A stretch of 64,000 nt of DNA from Eshraghiella sp964441705 (GTDB lineage Bacteria; Bacillota; Clostridia; Lachnospirales; Lachnospiraceae): NCBI GenBank assembly GCA_964441705.1, contig CAYTWF010000001.1:1-64000 (forward strand), written 5' to 3'. This document shows, in pieces, positions 43,800 through 53,115 of the stretch (position 1 is the stretch's first letter; each line of letters starts with the position of its first letter). Position numbers and translations under genes: made by a program. The notes under the pieces are model-generated. The model saw only the letters and a program-made list of their open reading frames with translations, searched no databases and had not been told where the DNA came from.

Positions 43800-45437
43800 T
43801 TAACCTCTGTTCTGAGCTTCTACAAGTCTTTCACCACAATATTTATCTCTTAATTTAGGCTTTTCTATCTTGCCGGTAGGGTTACGTGGAATCTTGTCAA
43901 AAATAACCCTGTGCGGACGCTTATACCTTGGCAGTGCAAGGCAGAAATCGTTAATCTCCTGTTCACTGCAGATGCATCCCGGCTTCAGCTCAATAATAGC
44001 CGCGGCAATCTCGCCCAGTCTTTTATCCGGGAGACCAATTACTGCCACATCATGAATTGCTGAGTGGGTTCGCAGGAAATCCTCAATCTGTACAGGATAC
44101 AGATTCTCGCCACCACTGATAATAACGTCCTTCTTACGGTCTACAAGGAAATAGAAGCCGTCCTTGTCACGCTCTGCCATATCACCGGTGAACAGCCAGC
44201 CATCGCGCAGTACCTCTGCTGTGGCCCGTGGGTCATTGTAATAGCAGGTCATAACACCTGGACCCTTAACACACAGCTCGCCAACCTTTTCATTGCCCTC
44301 GATTGTGCAGCCCTGCTCGTCAACGATTCGTACCTCCCAGCCAAAGCCCGGTAAACCAATAGCTCCAACCTTATGTATGTTCTCAACTCCAAGATGAACA
44401 CAGCCAGGTCCAATGGATTCACTGAGACCATAGTTAGTATCATACTGGTGGTTAGGAAAATATTCCTTCCAATGCTTAATCAGACTTGGTGGAACAGGCT
44501 GTGCACCAATGTGCATCAGACGCCACTGTGACAGCTCATAATCGGCAAGCTTGATTTCACCACTGTCTATTGCCTCAAGTATATCCTGTGCCCATGGCAC
44601 CAGCAGCCATACAATTGTGCAGTGCTCCTTGGAAACAGCATCCATAATGAATTTGGGCTTGGTTCCCTTTAAAAGAACAGCCTTGCTGCCTGATAGCAGT
44701 GAACCGAACCAGTGCATCTTGGCTCCGGTATGGTACAGCGGCGGTATGCATAAAAATACATCCTCCTTGGTCTGACCATGATGTGCCTGCTCAACTCTTG
44801 CGGCATGAAGAAGACTTTCATGATTATGTAAAATAGCCTTGGGAAAACCGGTGGTTCCTGATGAAAAATATATTGCAGCATCATCCTCATCCCTGATTGT
44901 AATGGCAGGAGCGTGGCTTGAGCAGTTAGCAGTCAGCTTATGATAGTCCTCTGCAAAGGTAGGACAGTTATCGCCAACGAAGAAGAGCAGTCTGTTGCGG
45001 CTGATTCTGTCTGCAATCTCCTCAACTCGGCCAATGAATTCGGGACCGAATACAAGAATGTCAACCTCCGCAAGGTTAACGCAGTATTCAATCTCGTCAG
45101 GCGCATATCTAAAGTTCAGTGGAACGGCAAGTGCACCGGTCTTAAGGATTCCAAAGTATATTGGGAGCCATTCAAGACAATTCATAAGAAGAATCGCAAC
45201 CTTATCTCCCTTCTTGACACCACGGCTGATAAGAAGATTGGCAAATCTGTTGGCCTTCTCATCAAAAACATTCCATGTAATCTCTCTTCTGTAATGTGTG
45301 GTAGGATTAGGCTCCATGAGCTCGTATTCCTTCCAGGTAACACGTCTTGTTTCCTGAACCTCAGGATTAATCTCTACAAGACATATGTCATCGCCATATT
45401 TGCGGCAATTATCATCCAGTAAATCTGTAATTGGCAT
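43800..45437 (-). CDS. AMP-dependent acyl-CoA ligase
   Basis: This 545-residue adenylate-forming enzyme has the AMP-binding loop YFSSGTTGFPKAILHN, the core YGLSES, GWLFTGDMAERDKDG, the hinge region VDRKKDVIISGGENLYP and the C-terminal Lys in NPTGKIEKPKL. It should activate a carboxylic acid to its CoA thioester. The acid is unknown; fatty, aromatic or bile acids are all compatible with this class. Upstream is a 19-bp palindrome likely to be an operator. It is paired with the Na+/solute symporter. Confidence 0.9.
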   Translation of the reverse strand: MPITDLLDDNCRKYGDDICLVEINPEVQETRRVTWKEYELMEPNPTTHYRREITWNVFDEKANRFANLLISRGVKKGDKVAILLMNCLEWLPIYFGILKTGALAVPLNFRYAPDEIEYCVNLAEVDILVFGPEFIGRVEEIADRISRNRLLFFVGDNCPTFAEDYHKLTANCSSHAPAITIRDEDDAAIYFSSGTTGFPKAILHNHESLLHAARVEQAHHGQTKEDVFLCIPPLYHTGAKMHWFGSLLSGSKAVLLKGTKPKFIMDAVSKEHCTIVWLLVPWAQDILEAIDSGEIKLADYELSQWRLMHIGAQPVPPSLIKHWKEYFPNHQYDTNYGLSESIGPGCVHLGVENIHKVGAIGLPGFGWEVRIVDEQGCTIEGNEKVGELCVKGPGVMTCYYNDPRATAEVLRDGWLFTGDMAERDKDGFYFLVDRKKDVIISGGENLYPVQIEDFLRTHSAIHDVAVIGLPDKRLGEIAAAIIELKPGCICSEQEINDFCLALPRYKRPHRVIFDKIPRNPTGKIEKPKLRDKYCGERLVEAQNRG

Positions 45438-45466
45438 TGTAAAATCCTCTCTTTCGCTTTAATAGT

Positions 45467-45485
45467 TAAAAGCGTTACGCTTTTA
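45467..45485. promoter_or_regulatory. 19-bp palindrome before acyl-CoA ligase
   Basis: TAAAAGCGT-T-ACGCTTTTA is perfect over 9-bp arms and lies 30 bases before the ligase start. It is a probable operator for a regulator that is not in the window. Confidence 0.5.
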
Positions 45486-45580
45486 TGTACTAAAGTGTTT
45501 ATATTATATAATAATTGCACAAAAAAATAAAGAAGAAAATACTTTTTTTATTAAAATTAATGGTATTTTATGTTCGTTCG

Positions 45581-45609
45581 TTGTAGTTTATTTTTGGATG
45601 TAGTATACT
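45581..45609 (+). promoter_or_regulatory. Promoter before small ORF and AAA gene
   Basis: TTGTAG (45581-45586), a 17-base spacer and TATACT (45604-45609) lie 34 bases before the small ORF start. Confidence 0.6.
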
Positions 45610-45642
45610 TGATATAAATGTATTACGTATGGGGGATATCAG

Positions 45643-45789
45643 ATGAATCCGGGCATTGCAGATATGAAAGAGCTGGGAGGCGGATATGTCGCTGGGTCCG
45701 AGCTTAAGAATGCAGGGCTAAAATATGTAGTACGTGATTTAATTGATACAGAATGCATTGACGGGTTGGAGATTGTTCAATATAATTAA
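45643..45789 (+). CDS. 48-residue hypothetical protein
   Basis: ATG is preceded by GGGGGA at a good distance and a promoter lies 34 bases upstream. The product reads like a folded fragment (IADMKELGGGYVAGSELKNA, then a short helix and acidic end). No family is recognised. It ends 27 bases before the AAA-ATPase-like gene and is probably on the same transcript, either as a small partner or as the remnant of a longer gene. Confidence 0.5.
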   Translation: MNPGIADMKELGGGYVAGSELKNAGLKYVVRDLIDTECIDGLEIVQYN

Positions 45790-45815
45790 GAGAATAGATT
45801 AAGGATGGTGCAGAT

Positions 45816-47426
45816 ATGGGTATGTTTGTTAACAGCTTGATACCATTTGATGCTTTTAGCGAGATGGCATCAGAACAGTATTACGTTGATAAATCGATGA
45901 TAATTGATGAGCTTAGTTCTGCTATCAATAAAGTCAATAAATATATATGTATTACAAGACCACGACGTTTTGGTAAAAGTGTTATGGCTAATATGGTTGC
46001 ATCATACTATGGCAAAGCTGTGGATGCAGGAAGAATATTTGACAGTCTTAAGATTGCGGGAACAGATGCATATAGGGAGCATCTTAATAAGCATAATGTA
46101 ATATATATTGATTTAAGTGAGATACCAGAAAAATGTAACTCGTATGATGAATATATTGATAGAGTATTATCAGGTCTGAAGGCAGATTTAACGGCCAGAT
46201 ATAAGCAGCTGGACATTAATAGTGGCGATGCTTTATGGGATATTTTGAATAGTATACTTATTAATACCGGTGAAAAATTTGTGTTTGTAATGGATGAATG
46301 GGATGCTGTATTTCATATGCCATTCCTGTCAGAGAATGACAGAAAGGATTACCTGCTGTTTCTGAAATCTCTACTAAAGAGCAAGCAGTATGTGGAGCTT
46401 GCATATATGACCGGTGTACTTCCAATTGCCAAATATTCCAGTGGCTCAGAGTTGAATATGTTTATGGAATACAATATGTTTTCCAGTGTAAAATATAGTG
46501 ATTATTTTGGATTCCTGGATTCAGAGGTAGACCGTCTGTATGATATCTATAAAAAGAATAATTCAAAGATAGGATTTACAAGAGAGGATTTGCGCATATG
46601 GTATGATGGATACCATAATGCAGCCGGAGAACAGCTATACAATCCGCGTTCAATCGTGTGTGCATTAACAGATAATCAGATTAGAAATTATTGGACAACA
46701 TCTGGACCATATGATGAGATTTTTTACTACATTCGCAACAATATTGAAGCGGTAAGAGATGATATTGTACTCATGATTGCAGGGGAGGGCGTTGAAGCCA
46801 GTATTCACGATTATGCAGCTATATCAATGGAGCTTGGAAGCAGGGATGAGATATATTCTGCCATGGTTGTTTATGGATTACTGACTTATGATGAAGGAAA
46901 GGTGTACATTCCTAATCGGGAGCTGATGGAGCAGTTTCGTAAGCTGGTAATGACTAAAGAATCTTTAGGGTATATATATAGTCTTGCTAATGAATCAGAG
47001 CGAATGTTAAAGGCTACTCTTTCGGCAGATACGCAGACAATGGAAGATATACTTACCTATGCACATAATACAGAATCACCTATTTTTGATTATAACAGTG
47101 AAATTGAATTGGCTGCTGTTGTAAATCTTGTTTATCTTGGGGCGCGTGACCAGTATCGTGTGGAACGAGAGGATAAGGCAGGAAAGGGATTTGCTGATTT
47201 TATCTTTTATCCTGAACGAAGAGGAATACCTGGCATAATTCTGGAACTTAAGGTAGGGAAAACAGCCGATGACGCAATTCAACAGATTATTGATAAAAAA
47301 TATGCATTGCGTTTTGCGGGCAAACTAGGCCAGCATTACACTGGTGGATTACTCGCTGTTGGAATAGCATACGATAAGAAAAGCAAGAAGCACAGTTGTA
47401 AGGTTATAGATATTAATCCCACTTAA
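45816..47426 (+). CDS. AAA-ATPase-like / PD-(D/E)XK nuclease family protein
   Basis: This 536-residue protein begins like the PF09820-type ATPases (LIPFDAFSEMASEQYYVDKSMIIDEL) and has Walker A RPRRFGKSV (~residues 49-57) and Walker B KFVFVMDEWD. The C-terminal DUF1703 region carries a nuclease-like core (DKAGKGFADFIF, IILELKVGKTADDAI). The family is often expanded in gut anaerobes, and function is unknown. No active-site loss is obvious. Confidence 0.88.
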   Translation: MGMFVNSLIPFDAFSEMASEQYYVDKSMIIDELSSAINKVNKYICITRPRRFGKSVMANMVASYYGKAVDAGRIFDSLKIAGTDAYREHLNKHNVIYIDLSEIPEKCNSYDEYIDRVLSGLKADLTARYKQLDINSGDALWDILNSILINTGEKFVFVMDEWDAVFHMPFLSENDRKDYLLFLKSLLKSKQYVELAYMTGVLPIAKYSSGSELNMFMEYNMFSSVKYSDYFGFLDSEVDRLYDIYKKNNSKIGFTREDLRIWYDGYHNAAGEQLYNPRSIVCALTDNQIRNYWTTSGPYDEIFYYIRNNIEAVRDDIVLMIAGEGVEASIHDYAAISMELGSRDEIYSAMVVYGLLTYDEGKVYIPNRELMEQFRKLVMTKESLGYIYSLANESERMLKATLSADTQTMEDILTYAHNTESPIFDYNSEIELAAVVNLVYLGARDQYRVEREDKAGKGFADFIFYPERRGIPGIILELKVGKTADDAIQQIIDKKYALRFAGKLGQHYTGGLLAVGIAYDKKSKKHSCKVIDINPT

Positions 47427-47443
47427 GAAAAGATGTGATAATA

Positions 47444-48271
47444 ATGGTTGACTTGATTATTTCAATTATAAGTATGATATGGGGCTTCGCATATGCTGCG
47501 TTGATTCACCCATATAACAAGATGTGGCAGTCACTGCTGGCTTTTGTGCTTACAGTGATTATTACATATGTTGTTTTAATGGTGTTGTTCTGGCTGGTAT
47601 GCATACTAATATCACTTACTATCAATACACAACGTGAATATAAGAGCTACAGCAGATTCTATGGAGTTATGTTTAGCCTCATATACGAATGTGCTGCATA
47701 TCTTGCAGGGGCAAGGGTTTCTGTTACAGGAATGAATAAGCTGCCTCGGGATGCCAGATTCCTTTTTGTATCCAACCATATATCGAATTTTGATACCTTT
47801 ATTCAGGCGGGAACAATGCGCCGTTTCCCAATAGCGTTTATATCCAAGCCGGAGAATTTCAAGATTCCTATGGGGCATAGATATATGAGCAGATGCCTGT
47901 ATATGGCACTGGACAGAGATGACGTAAGAAACGGAGCCAATGTAATCAGCCGTTCTGCGCAGCTTATCAAAGACGATATATGCTCGGTTGGCGTATACCC
48001 TGAGGGCACGCGTAACCCGGAGGGAAAGGGTCTGCTTGATTTCAAGCCAGGCTGTTTCAAGGCTGCTTTGTGGGCTAAGTGTCCTATTGTTGTATCAACA
48101 ATACAGGGAACCAATGGAATACATAAGAATTTTCCTTTCAGGCGAACCAGGGTCAGAATGACCATAGTAGAGGTTATCAGCTACAATCAGATTAAAGAAA
48201 TGAATACACAGGAGATTGCAGAGCTTGTGAAAAATATAATGAACAATAAGTTAAGGGAGGAAACACAATGA
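47444..48271 (+). CDS. 1-acyl-glycerol-3-phosphate acyltransferase (PlsC-like)
   Basis: This 275-residue membrane enzyme has two N-terminal helices, the catalytic HX4D in SNHISNFDTF, and the acceptor motif GVYPEGTRNPEG. It should transfer a second acyl chain to lysophosphatidate on the inner membrane face. The ATG at 47444 is taken as start; a GTG at 47435 is possible. It overlaps the lipid kinase gene by four bases, so both likely serve phosphatidate and diacylglycerol turnover. Confidence 0.88.
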   Translation: MVDLIISIISMIWGFAYAALIHPYNKMWQSLLAFVLTVIITYVVLMVLFWLVCILISLTINTQREYKSYSRFYGVMFSLIYECAAYLAGARVSVTGMNKLPRDARFLFVSNHISNFDTFIQAGTMRRFPIAFISKPENFKIPMGHRYMSRCLYMALDRDDVRNGANVISRSAQLIKDDICSVGVYPEGTRNPEGKGLLDFKPGCFKAALWAKCPIVVSTIQGTNGIHKNFPFRRTRVRMTIVEVISYNQIKEMNTQEIAELVKNIMNNKLREETQ

Positions 48272-49119
48272 TTTATCTGCTTTATAATCCGCTCTCCAAC
48301 AACATGAAGGCGGCTGGCAGAATTGAGGCTGTCAGAAAGGAGTACGAGGGTCAGGATATTAAGGAAGTCAATCTGGTTCAGCTTACGGATTACAGCAGTC
48401 TGGTTAAGGAGCTTCGTAGTGATGACATTATATGTCTTCTTGGTGGAGACGGAACGCTTAACAGATTCATCAATTACATTAAGGACCTGAATATTACCAA
48501 TGAGATATTTTTTTACTCAGCCGGTACAGGCAATGACTTTAAAAATGATGTGACCGACAAGGAGTATGAAGGTGGAATTAAGCTTAATGATTATATTAAG
48601 AGCCTTCCTACAGTAAGAATATATGATGAGGAATATCGGTTCATTAATGGTATTGGATTTGGAATAGACGGATATTGCTGTGAAGAGGGCGACAGGCTGC
48701 AGGCTAAGTCAGACCAGCCTGTGAATTATACATCAATTGCGATTAAGGGTCTTATGGGTAAGTATAAGCCTCGTAATGCTACTGTTACAATTGATGGGGT
48801 AACCAATACATATAAAAGAGTATGGCTGGCACCGACAATGCTTGGACGTTATTATGGCGGCGGAATGATGGTAACACCTGCTCAGGACAGACTTAATGAG
48901 GAGCATACAGTAACCTGCGCAGTTATGTATGGAACCCGTAAGCTCAAAACACTCATGAGATTTCCTAAGATATTTGAGGGAAAGCATATTAAGTACACCG
49001 ATATGATGACAATTACTAAAGGACATGATATAACTGTAGAATTTGACAGACCATGTGCTCTGCAGGTTGATGGAGAGACACATCTTAATGTTAAGCGATA
49101 TTCAGTGAGCTATCACTGA
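48268..49119 (+). CDS. Diacylglycerol/lipid kinase family protein
   Basis: This 283-residue DagK/YegS-type kinase has the nucleotide motif LLGGDGTLNRFIN and FYSAGTGNDF, and a C-terminal beta domain ending LQVDGETH. It probably phosphorylates diacylglycerol or a related lipid, making phosphatidate. It overlaps the acyltransferase gene by ATGA. A second, different family member lies at 61710. Confidence 0.88.
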   Translation: MIYLLYNPLSNNMKAAGRIEAVRKEYEGQDIKEVNLVQLTDYSSLVKELRSDDIICLLGGDGTLNRFINYIKDLNITNEIFFYSAGTGNDFKNDVTDKEYEGGIKLNDYIKSLPTVRIYDEEYRFINGIGFGIDGYCCEEGDRLQAKSDQPVNYTSIAIKGLMGKYKPRNATVTIDGVTNTYKRVWLAPTMLGRYYGGGMMVTPAQDRLNEEHTVTCAVMYGTRKLKTLMRFPKIFEGKHIKYTDMMTITKGHDITVEFDRPCALQVDGETHLNVKRYSVSYH

Positions 49120-49135
49120 GAATAATTATTATTTC

Positions 49136-49173
49136 AAGACAGGCATCGGGCGAATATACCTGATGCCTGTCTT
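49136..49173 (+). terminator. Hairpin after lipid kinase gene
   Basis: AAGACAGGCATCGGG pairs with CCTGATGCCTGTCTT. The stem is strong but no T run follows, and the next ribosome site is only a few bases on. It may be an intercistronic mRNA hairpin and not a true terminator. Confidence 0.5.
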
Positions 49174-49191
49174 GCGGATTGGAGATTAATA

Positions 49192-50106
49192 ATGGGTTTA
49201 TTTACAGTAGAGACCGGTAAAAAACAAAAATTCAGAAATATTCTTAAGGAAATAATTGATATATCCGCACATACTCAGATTAATGTGTTTCAGTTTTGTG
49301 ATAAGGATATCAACTATGATAGAAAATATTCAGTATATAAGGTGACAGTGGATGACAGAACCTATGTGCTCAAAAGAACGGATAAGGAAGAGGCTGACAT
49401 ATATGAAAAATATTTGAAAGCTTCAGAGCTTCCGGTTCCACAATATTATGGAAGCTTTTATGATGGGAAAAATTATTGGATACTTATTGAATTTATTTGT
49501 GGAAACGATATTCGCGATTTTAAAGAGGAATATGCTCATGAATGTGCAGTAAGTGTTACGCAGATTATGAACAGATACTGGGTACAGCATGACAGAACTG
49601 ATTCAAGATATATCAGGTACATGGATAGAATCACCAAAAGATGTGAATGTCTTGACAATGAGCCAATATTAGAGCGGACCTACAGAATATTTATTGACAG
49701 ACAGCGGGACTGTCCTTTAACGCTGAGTAACGGGGACTTCCTTCAGTTCAATGGAATATCACGAAACTCACAGATTATACTAATTGACTGGGGATTTGGT
49801 GGGATAATGCCGTATGCCCTGGATATCGCAAGACTTATTGCTCATGGAACTGAGGACAAAATAACATTTCCTTTTTATATGACAGATTCCTATAGAGCAA
49901 AGTATGTGGATGAAGTATACAGGCTTATGAACAATCCTCCTGACAGGGAACAATACAATAGAGATATTAGTCTTGCAGTACTTAATGAATATATAGAGAT
50001 GATTGAACGTGAGCTGGGAGATTCTACACTTGAACGTGATAGAACCTTTGAATATTACTATGAGCATGCTCATATTCTTGCCCGGGAAATCTTAAGAAAC
50101 ATGTAA
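49192..50106 (+). CDS. APH/choline-kinase-fold phosphotransferase
   Basis: This 304-residue protein has a kinase-like fold: a nucleotide-binding Lys in YVLKRTDKEEADIYEKYL, catalytic loop LSNGDFLQFN (the usual HGD is NGD here) and metal loop LIDWGFGG. The substrate is unknown. Its position after lipid genes suggests a head-group or sugar alcohol, and antibiotic modification is possible but unproven. The change of His to Asn in the catalytic loop is notable, although the Asp and Asn ligands are kept. Confidence 0.78.
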   Translation: MGLFTVETGKKQKFRNILKEIIDISAHTQINVFQFCDKDINYDRKYSVYKVTVDDRTYVLKRTDKEEADIYEKYLKASELPVPQYYGSFYDGKNYWILIEFICGNDIRDFKEEYAHECAVSVTQIMNRYWVQHDRTDSRYIRYMDRITKRCECLDNEPILERTYRIFIDRQRDCPLTLSNGDFLQFNGISRNSQIILIDWGFGGIMPYALDIARLIAHGTEDKITFPFYMTDSYRAKYVDEVYRLMNNPPDREQYNRDISLAVLNEYIEMIERELGDSTLERDRTFEYYYEHAHILAREILRNM

Positions 50107-50167
50107 GAAAAATATCCTGCAAAATGTCTGCTTTAACTGATATTATAATTCCATCGGAGGTTAGGAA

Positions 50168-50869
50168 ATGGAACAACAGAAGATTTTGGTAGTGGATGAT
50201 GACAAGGAAATATTATTCTCAATTTCCAAATTGCTTGAATTTGACGGCTTTAATGTTATTAAGGCACAGGATGGGATGGAGGCACTTGAGGAGCTTAACA
50301 AAAGTGCGCCTGACTTGATTATTCTTGATGTTATGATGCCGAGGCTGGATGGAATATCCGCTTTGATGAAGATAAGAGAGACAAGTCATATTCCTGTAAT
50401 TATCCTGTCGGCCAAGACAGAAGACTATGACAAGGTGTATGGGCTTACAATGGGCGCCGACGATTATATCAGTAAGCCATATAACCCGGCAGAGCTTGGA
50501 GCAAGAGTAAAGGCCTTACTCAGAAGATTCAGGGCATGGAGTGATGAACCAGTGAAGAAGGCAAGCCAGCTTGTTAATGGCGGCCTTGTTCTTGACCTGG
50601 ATTCCAGGCAGGTTGTAGTAGATGGATTGGAGAAGAATCTCACAGCAACAGAGTATAAGATAATGAAGCTTCTCATGAGCAACATAGGACGTGTGTTCCC
50701 TGCAGAGGAGATATACGAGAAGGTGTGGGAGGAAAGTGCCGAATATTCTGCTGAAAATACAGTAATGGTTCATATCAGAAGAATCCGTGAGAAGATTGAA
50801 CTGAATTCTAAAAATCCGAAATACATAAAGGTGGTGTGGGGCATTGGATATAAAATGGAAAGAAATTAA
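50168..50869 (+). CDS. OmpR/VanR-like response regulator
   Basis: This 233-residue regulator has a receiver (acidic pocket VVDDDKE, Asp54 in IILDVMMPRLDG, Thr/Ser in ILSAKTED, Lys in ISKPYNP) and a C-terminal winged helix (LTATEYKIMKLLMSN, VMVHIRRIREKIE). The sequence is close in style to VanR. It overlaps the kinase gene by 26 bases. No van resistance genes are near. Confidence 0.92.
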   Translation: MEQQKILVVDDDKEILFSISKLLEFDGFNVIKAQDGMEALEELNKSAPDLIILDVMMPRLDGISALMKIRETSHIPVIILSAKTEDYDKVYGLTMGADDYISKPYNPAELGARVKALLRRFRAWSDEPVKKASQLVNGGLVLDLDSRQVVVDGLEKNLTATEYKIMKLLMSNIGRVFPAEEIYEKVWEESAEYSAENTVMVHIRRIREKIELNSKNPKYIKVVWGIGYKMERN

Positions 50870-52034
50870 ATTAAGAATTAATTTTAAAATTGTTATGCTT
50901 GCAGCTGCAATAATCCTGACAGTAGTATTTGTAGTGAATGGAATAATTGCATTGGATGGTATTCCATATTATTATAAGCCGGAAATCACAGGAATTTGCT
51001 TTACAGCATTGGCAACAGCCCTCATAGTATGGGATAAAATAATAGTGGATAAGCTGTGCAGCTATATTAATGCTGACAACGTAAAATTATATAGAAGAAT
51101 AAGCTTAAATGCCATGCTTATTTCTATAGCAGTATACCTGGTATATGCATTAATAGCTACCATTATTCTTAATATGCGTCAATATGATAATGGCTGGTTA
51201 TATAGATACAAGGAATCACTTATCTTATATCATATGTCATGGATTATTTATTGTCTGTACCTGATTCCATTACTATGTATTCCATGTGCATTTTCCATTA
51301 TGATGATGCAGAAATATACGCACAGAGCTCTTGAGATTTCAGCCGAAAGCTCATACCGCAGTGAGTCAATGAAGATAGACCTGCTGACCAATGTTGCCCA
51401 TGACCTTAAGACTCCATTAACCTCAATAATCGGTTATCTGGCACTTATGGATAAGGAGGAGCTTTCTCCGGTTATGAAGGATTACGTCACTGCCGCTGCC
51501 AATAAATCCGAGGTGCTTAAGACAATGATAGAAAAAGTATTTGACCTGTCCAAAGCATCCAGCGGCAATGCCAATATCAAGCTGGAAACTCTGAGCCTTA
51601 ATATGCTGGTTGAGCAGGTAATGGCTGATATTAATGATGGAGGGGAGCCCAAAAAGGTTTTTAAATTAGAGCTGGCAGAGGGAGATACGAATTTTTGCGC
51701 AGATAATGTATATGCATACAGAATTGTGCAGAATCTCATAACTAATGCAGTGAAATATTCACTGGACGGAACAAGAATATTTGTAAGGACGTATACTGAT
51801 AGTGCCAATGTGTACTTCGAGATAATTAATGTATCCAATTATCCCCTTGATATTGATACTGATGTAATAAAAGAACGGTTTGTCAGAGGTGACAAGTCTA
51901 GAAGCACGGAGGGCAATGGACTGGGACTGGCAATAGTTGAGACCTATACAACAGTTCTTAAAGGCAGATTTAATATTTATGTTGCAGGCGATACATTTAA
52001 AGCTGTAGTTGATTTTCCAATAATAATTGAATAA
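50844..52034 (+). CDS. VanS-like sensor histidine kinase
   Basis: This 396-residue kinase has four membrane helices (~15-155), His186 in NVAHDLKTPLTSIIGYL, N box LITNAVKYS and G box EGNGLGLAIVE. The start is TTG at 50844 inside the regulator gene; the next in-frame ATG (50895) would cut the first helix. The four-helix N-terminus with little outer domain suggests sensing within the membrane or of cell-wall stress. Confidence 0.9.
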   Translation: MDIKWKEIKLRINFKIVMLAAAIILTVVFVVNGIIALDGIPYYYKPEITGICFTALATALIVWDKIIVDKLCSYINADNVKLYRRISLNAMLISIAVYLVYALIATIILNMRQYDNGWLYRYKESLILYHMSWIIYCLYLIPLLCIPCAFSIMMMQKYTHRALEISAESSYRSESMKIDLLTNVAHDLKTPLTSIIGYLALMDKEELSPVMKDYVTAAANKSEVLKTMIEKVFDLSKASSGNANIKLETLSLNMLVEQVMADINDGGEPKKVFKLELAEGDTNFCADNVYAYRIVQNLITNAVKYSLDGTRIFVRTYTDSANVYFEIINVSNYPLDIDTDVIKERFVRGDKSRSTEGNGLGLAIVETYTTVLKGRFNIYVAGDTFKAVVDFPIIIE

Positions 52035-52092
52035 TTGATATGCATTTGCAGATACTAATCCCATAAAATAACAGGAAAAGGAATATAAGGTT

Positions 52093-53103
52093 ATGGGAAA
52101 AACAGGCAAGTGCAGCATTTGCTTTGACAATGCGCCGGTAATTAAACATCGAGCATCAATAGCGGGCCAAAAGGAAAGTGAAGGTCCGCTTGGTGCTCTT
52201 TTTGATGTGGTAATAAGTGACCCAATGGCTGGAAAGGACAACTGGGAGGAGGCAGAAAGCGAATTTCAGAAAAAGGTAATAGAGATTCTTTTATCCAAAT
52301 CAGGACTTGACAAAAAGGATATACGCTATATTTTTTCAGGAGACCTGCTTGGACAGCTGATTGCTACCTCCTTTGGAATCAGGGATTTCGAGATTCCACT
52401 GTTCGGATTGTATGGGGCGTGCTCGACAATGGGTGAATCGTTGTCGCTGGCCGCTATGACGGTGGCAGCGGGCTATGCTGATAATGTAATTGCAATGACC
52501 TCAAGTCATTTTGCAAGCGCAGAGAAGCAGTTTAGATATCCGCTTGAGTACGGAAGCCAGAGACCATTATCGGCAACCTGGACGGTTACAGGCGCAGGTG
52601 GGGTTATTCTTGGCAGTGGTCAGACCGGCAACAGGGTAACTGCAATTACAACCGGCAAAATTGTTGATTATGGGATTGCAGATTCAATGAATATGGGAGC
52701 AGCAATGGCACCGGCAGCCTGTGACGTGCTCTATAATCATTTCATGGACCTTGATATTGGTCCGGACCATTATGATGCAATATATACAGGTGATTTGGGA
52801 ACAGTGGGACAGCGTATTCTCATTGACCTTATGGAACAGAAGGGCTTTAGCATATCCGGAGTCCATCATGACTGCGGAATTGAGATATTCAATCAGGAAA
52901 CTCAGGACACTCATGCGGGTGGAAGTGGCTGTGGCTGCAGTGCGCTGACTTTGTGCGCATATATTTTAAAGGCAATGGACCAGGGACTTTTCCAGCGTGT
53001 ATTGTTCATACCAACTGGTGCACTGCTGTCTACAACAAGCTTCAATGAGGGACAGACTGTTCCGGGGATTGCCCATGCAGTGGCAATTGAGCATTTTGAA
53101 TAG
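52093..53103 (+). CDS. spoVAD: Stage V sporulation protein AD
   Basis: This 336-residue thiolase-fold protein matches SpoVAD, which binds dipicolinic acid and takes it into the forespore. Typical segments are GPLGALFDVVISDPMAGKDNWEEAE, LFGLYGACSTMGESL, ASSHFA-type TSSHFASAEKQFRYPLEYG and AGGSGCGCSALTLCAYIL. It is followed 12 bases later by spoVAE. It supports an endospore-forming organism. The usual upstream spoVAC is missing here; a VanRS-like pair takes its place. Confidence 0.95.
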   Translation: MGKTGKCSICFDNAPVIKHRASIAGQKESEGPLGALFDVVISDPMAGKDNWEEAESEFQKKVIEILLSKSGLDKKDIRYIFSGDLLGQLIATSFGIRDFEIPLFGLYGACSTMGESLSLAAMTVAAGYADNVIAMTSSHFASAEKQFRYPLEYGSQRPLSATWTVTGAGGVILGSGQTGNRVTAITTGKIVDYGIADSMNMGAAMAPAACDVLYNHFMDLDIGPDHYDAIYTGDLGTVGQRILIDLMEQKGFSISGVHHDCGIEIFNQETQDTHAGGSGCGCSALTLCAYILKAMDQGLFQRVLFIPTGALLSTTSFNEGQTVPGIAHAVAIEHFE

Positions 53104-53115
53104 GAGGAAAGCAAT

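Noticed and set aside
50168..52034. Vancomycin resistance locus
   Set aside because: The regulator and kinase look like VanRS, but no vanH/A/X or related genes are present.
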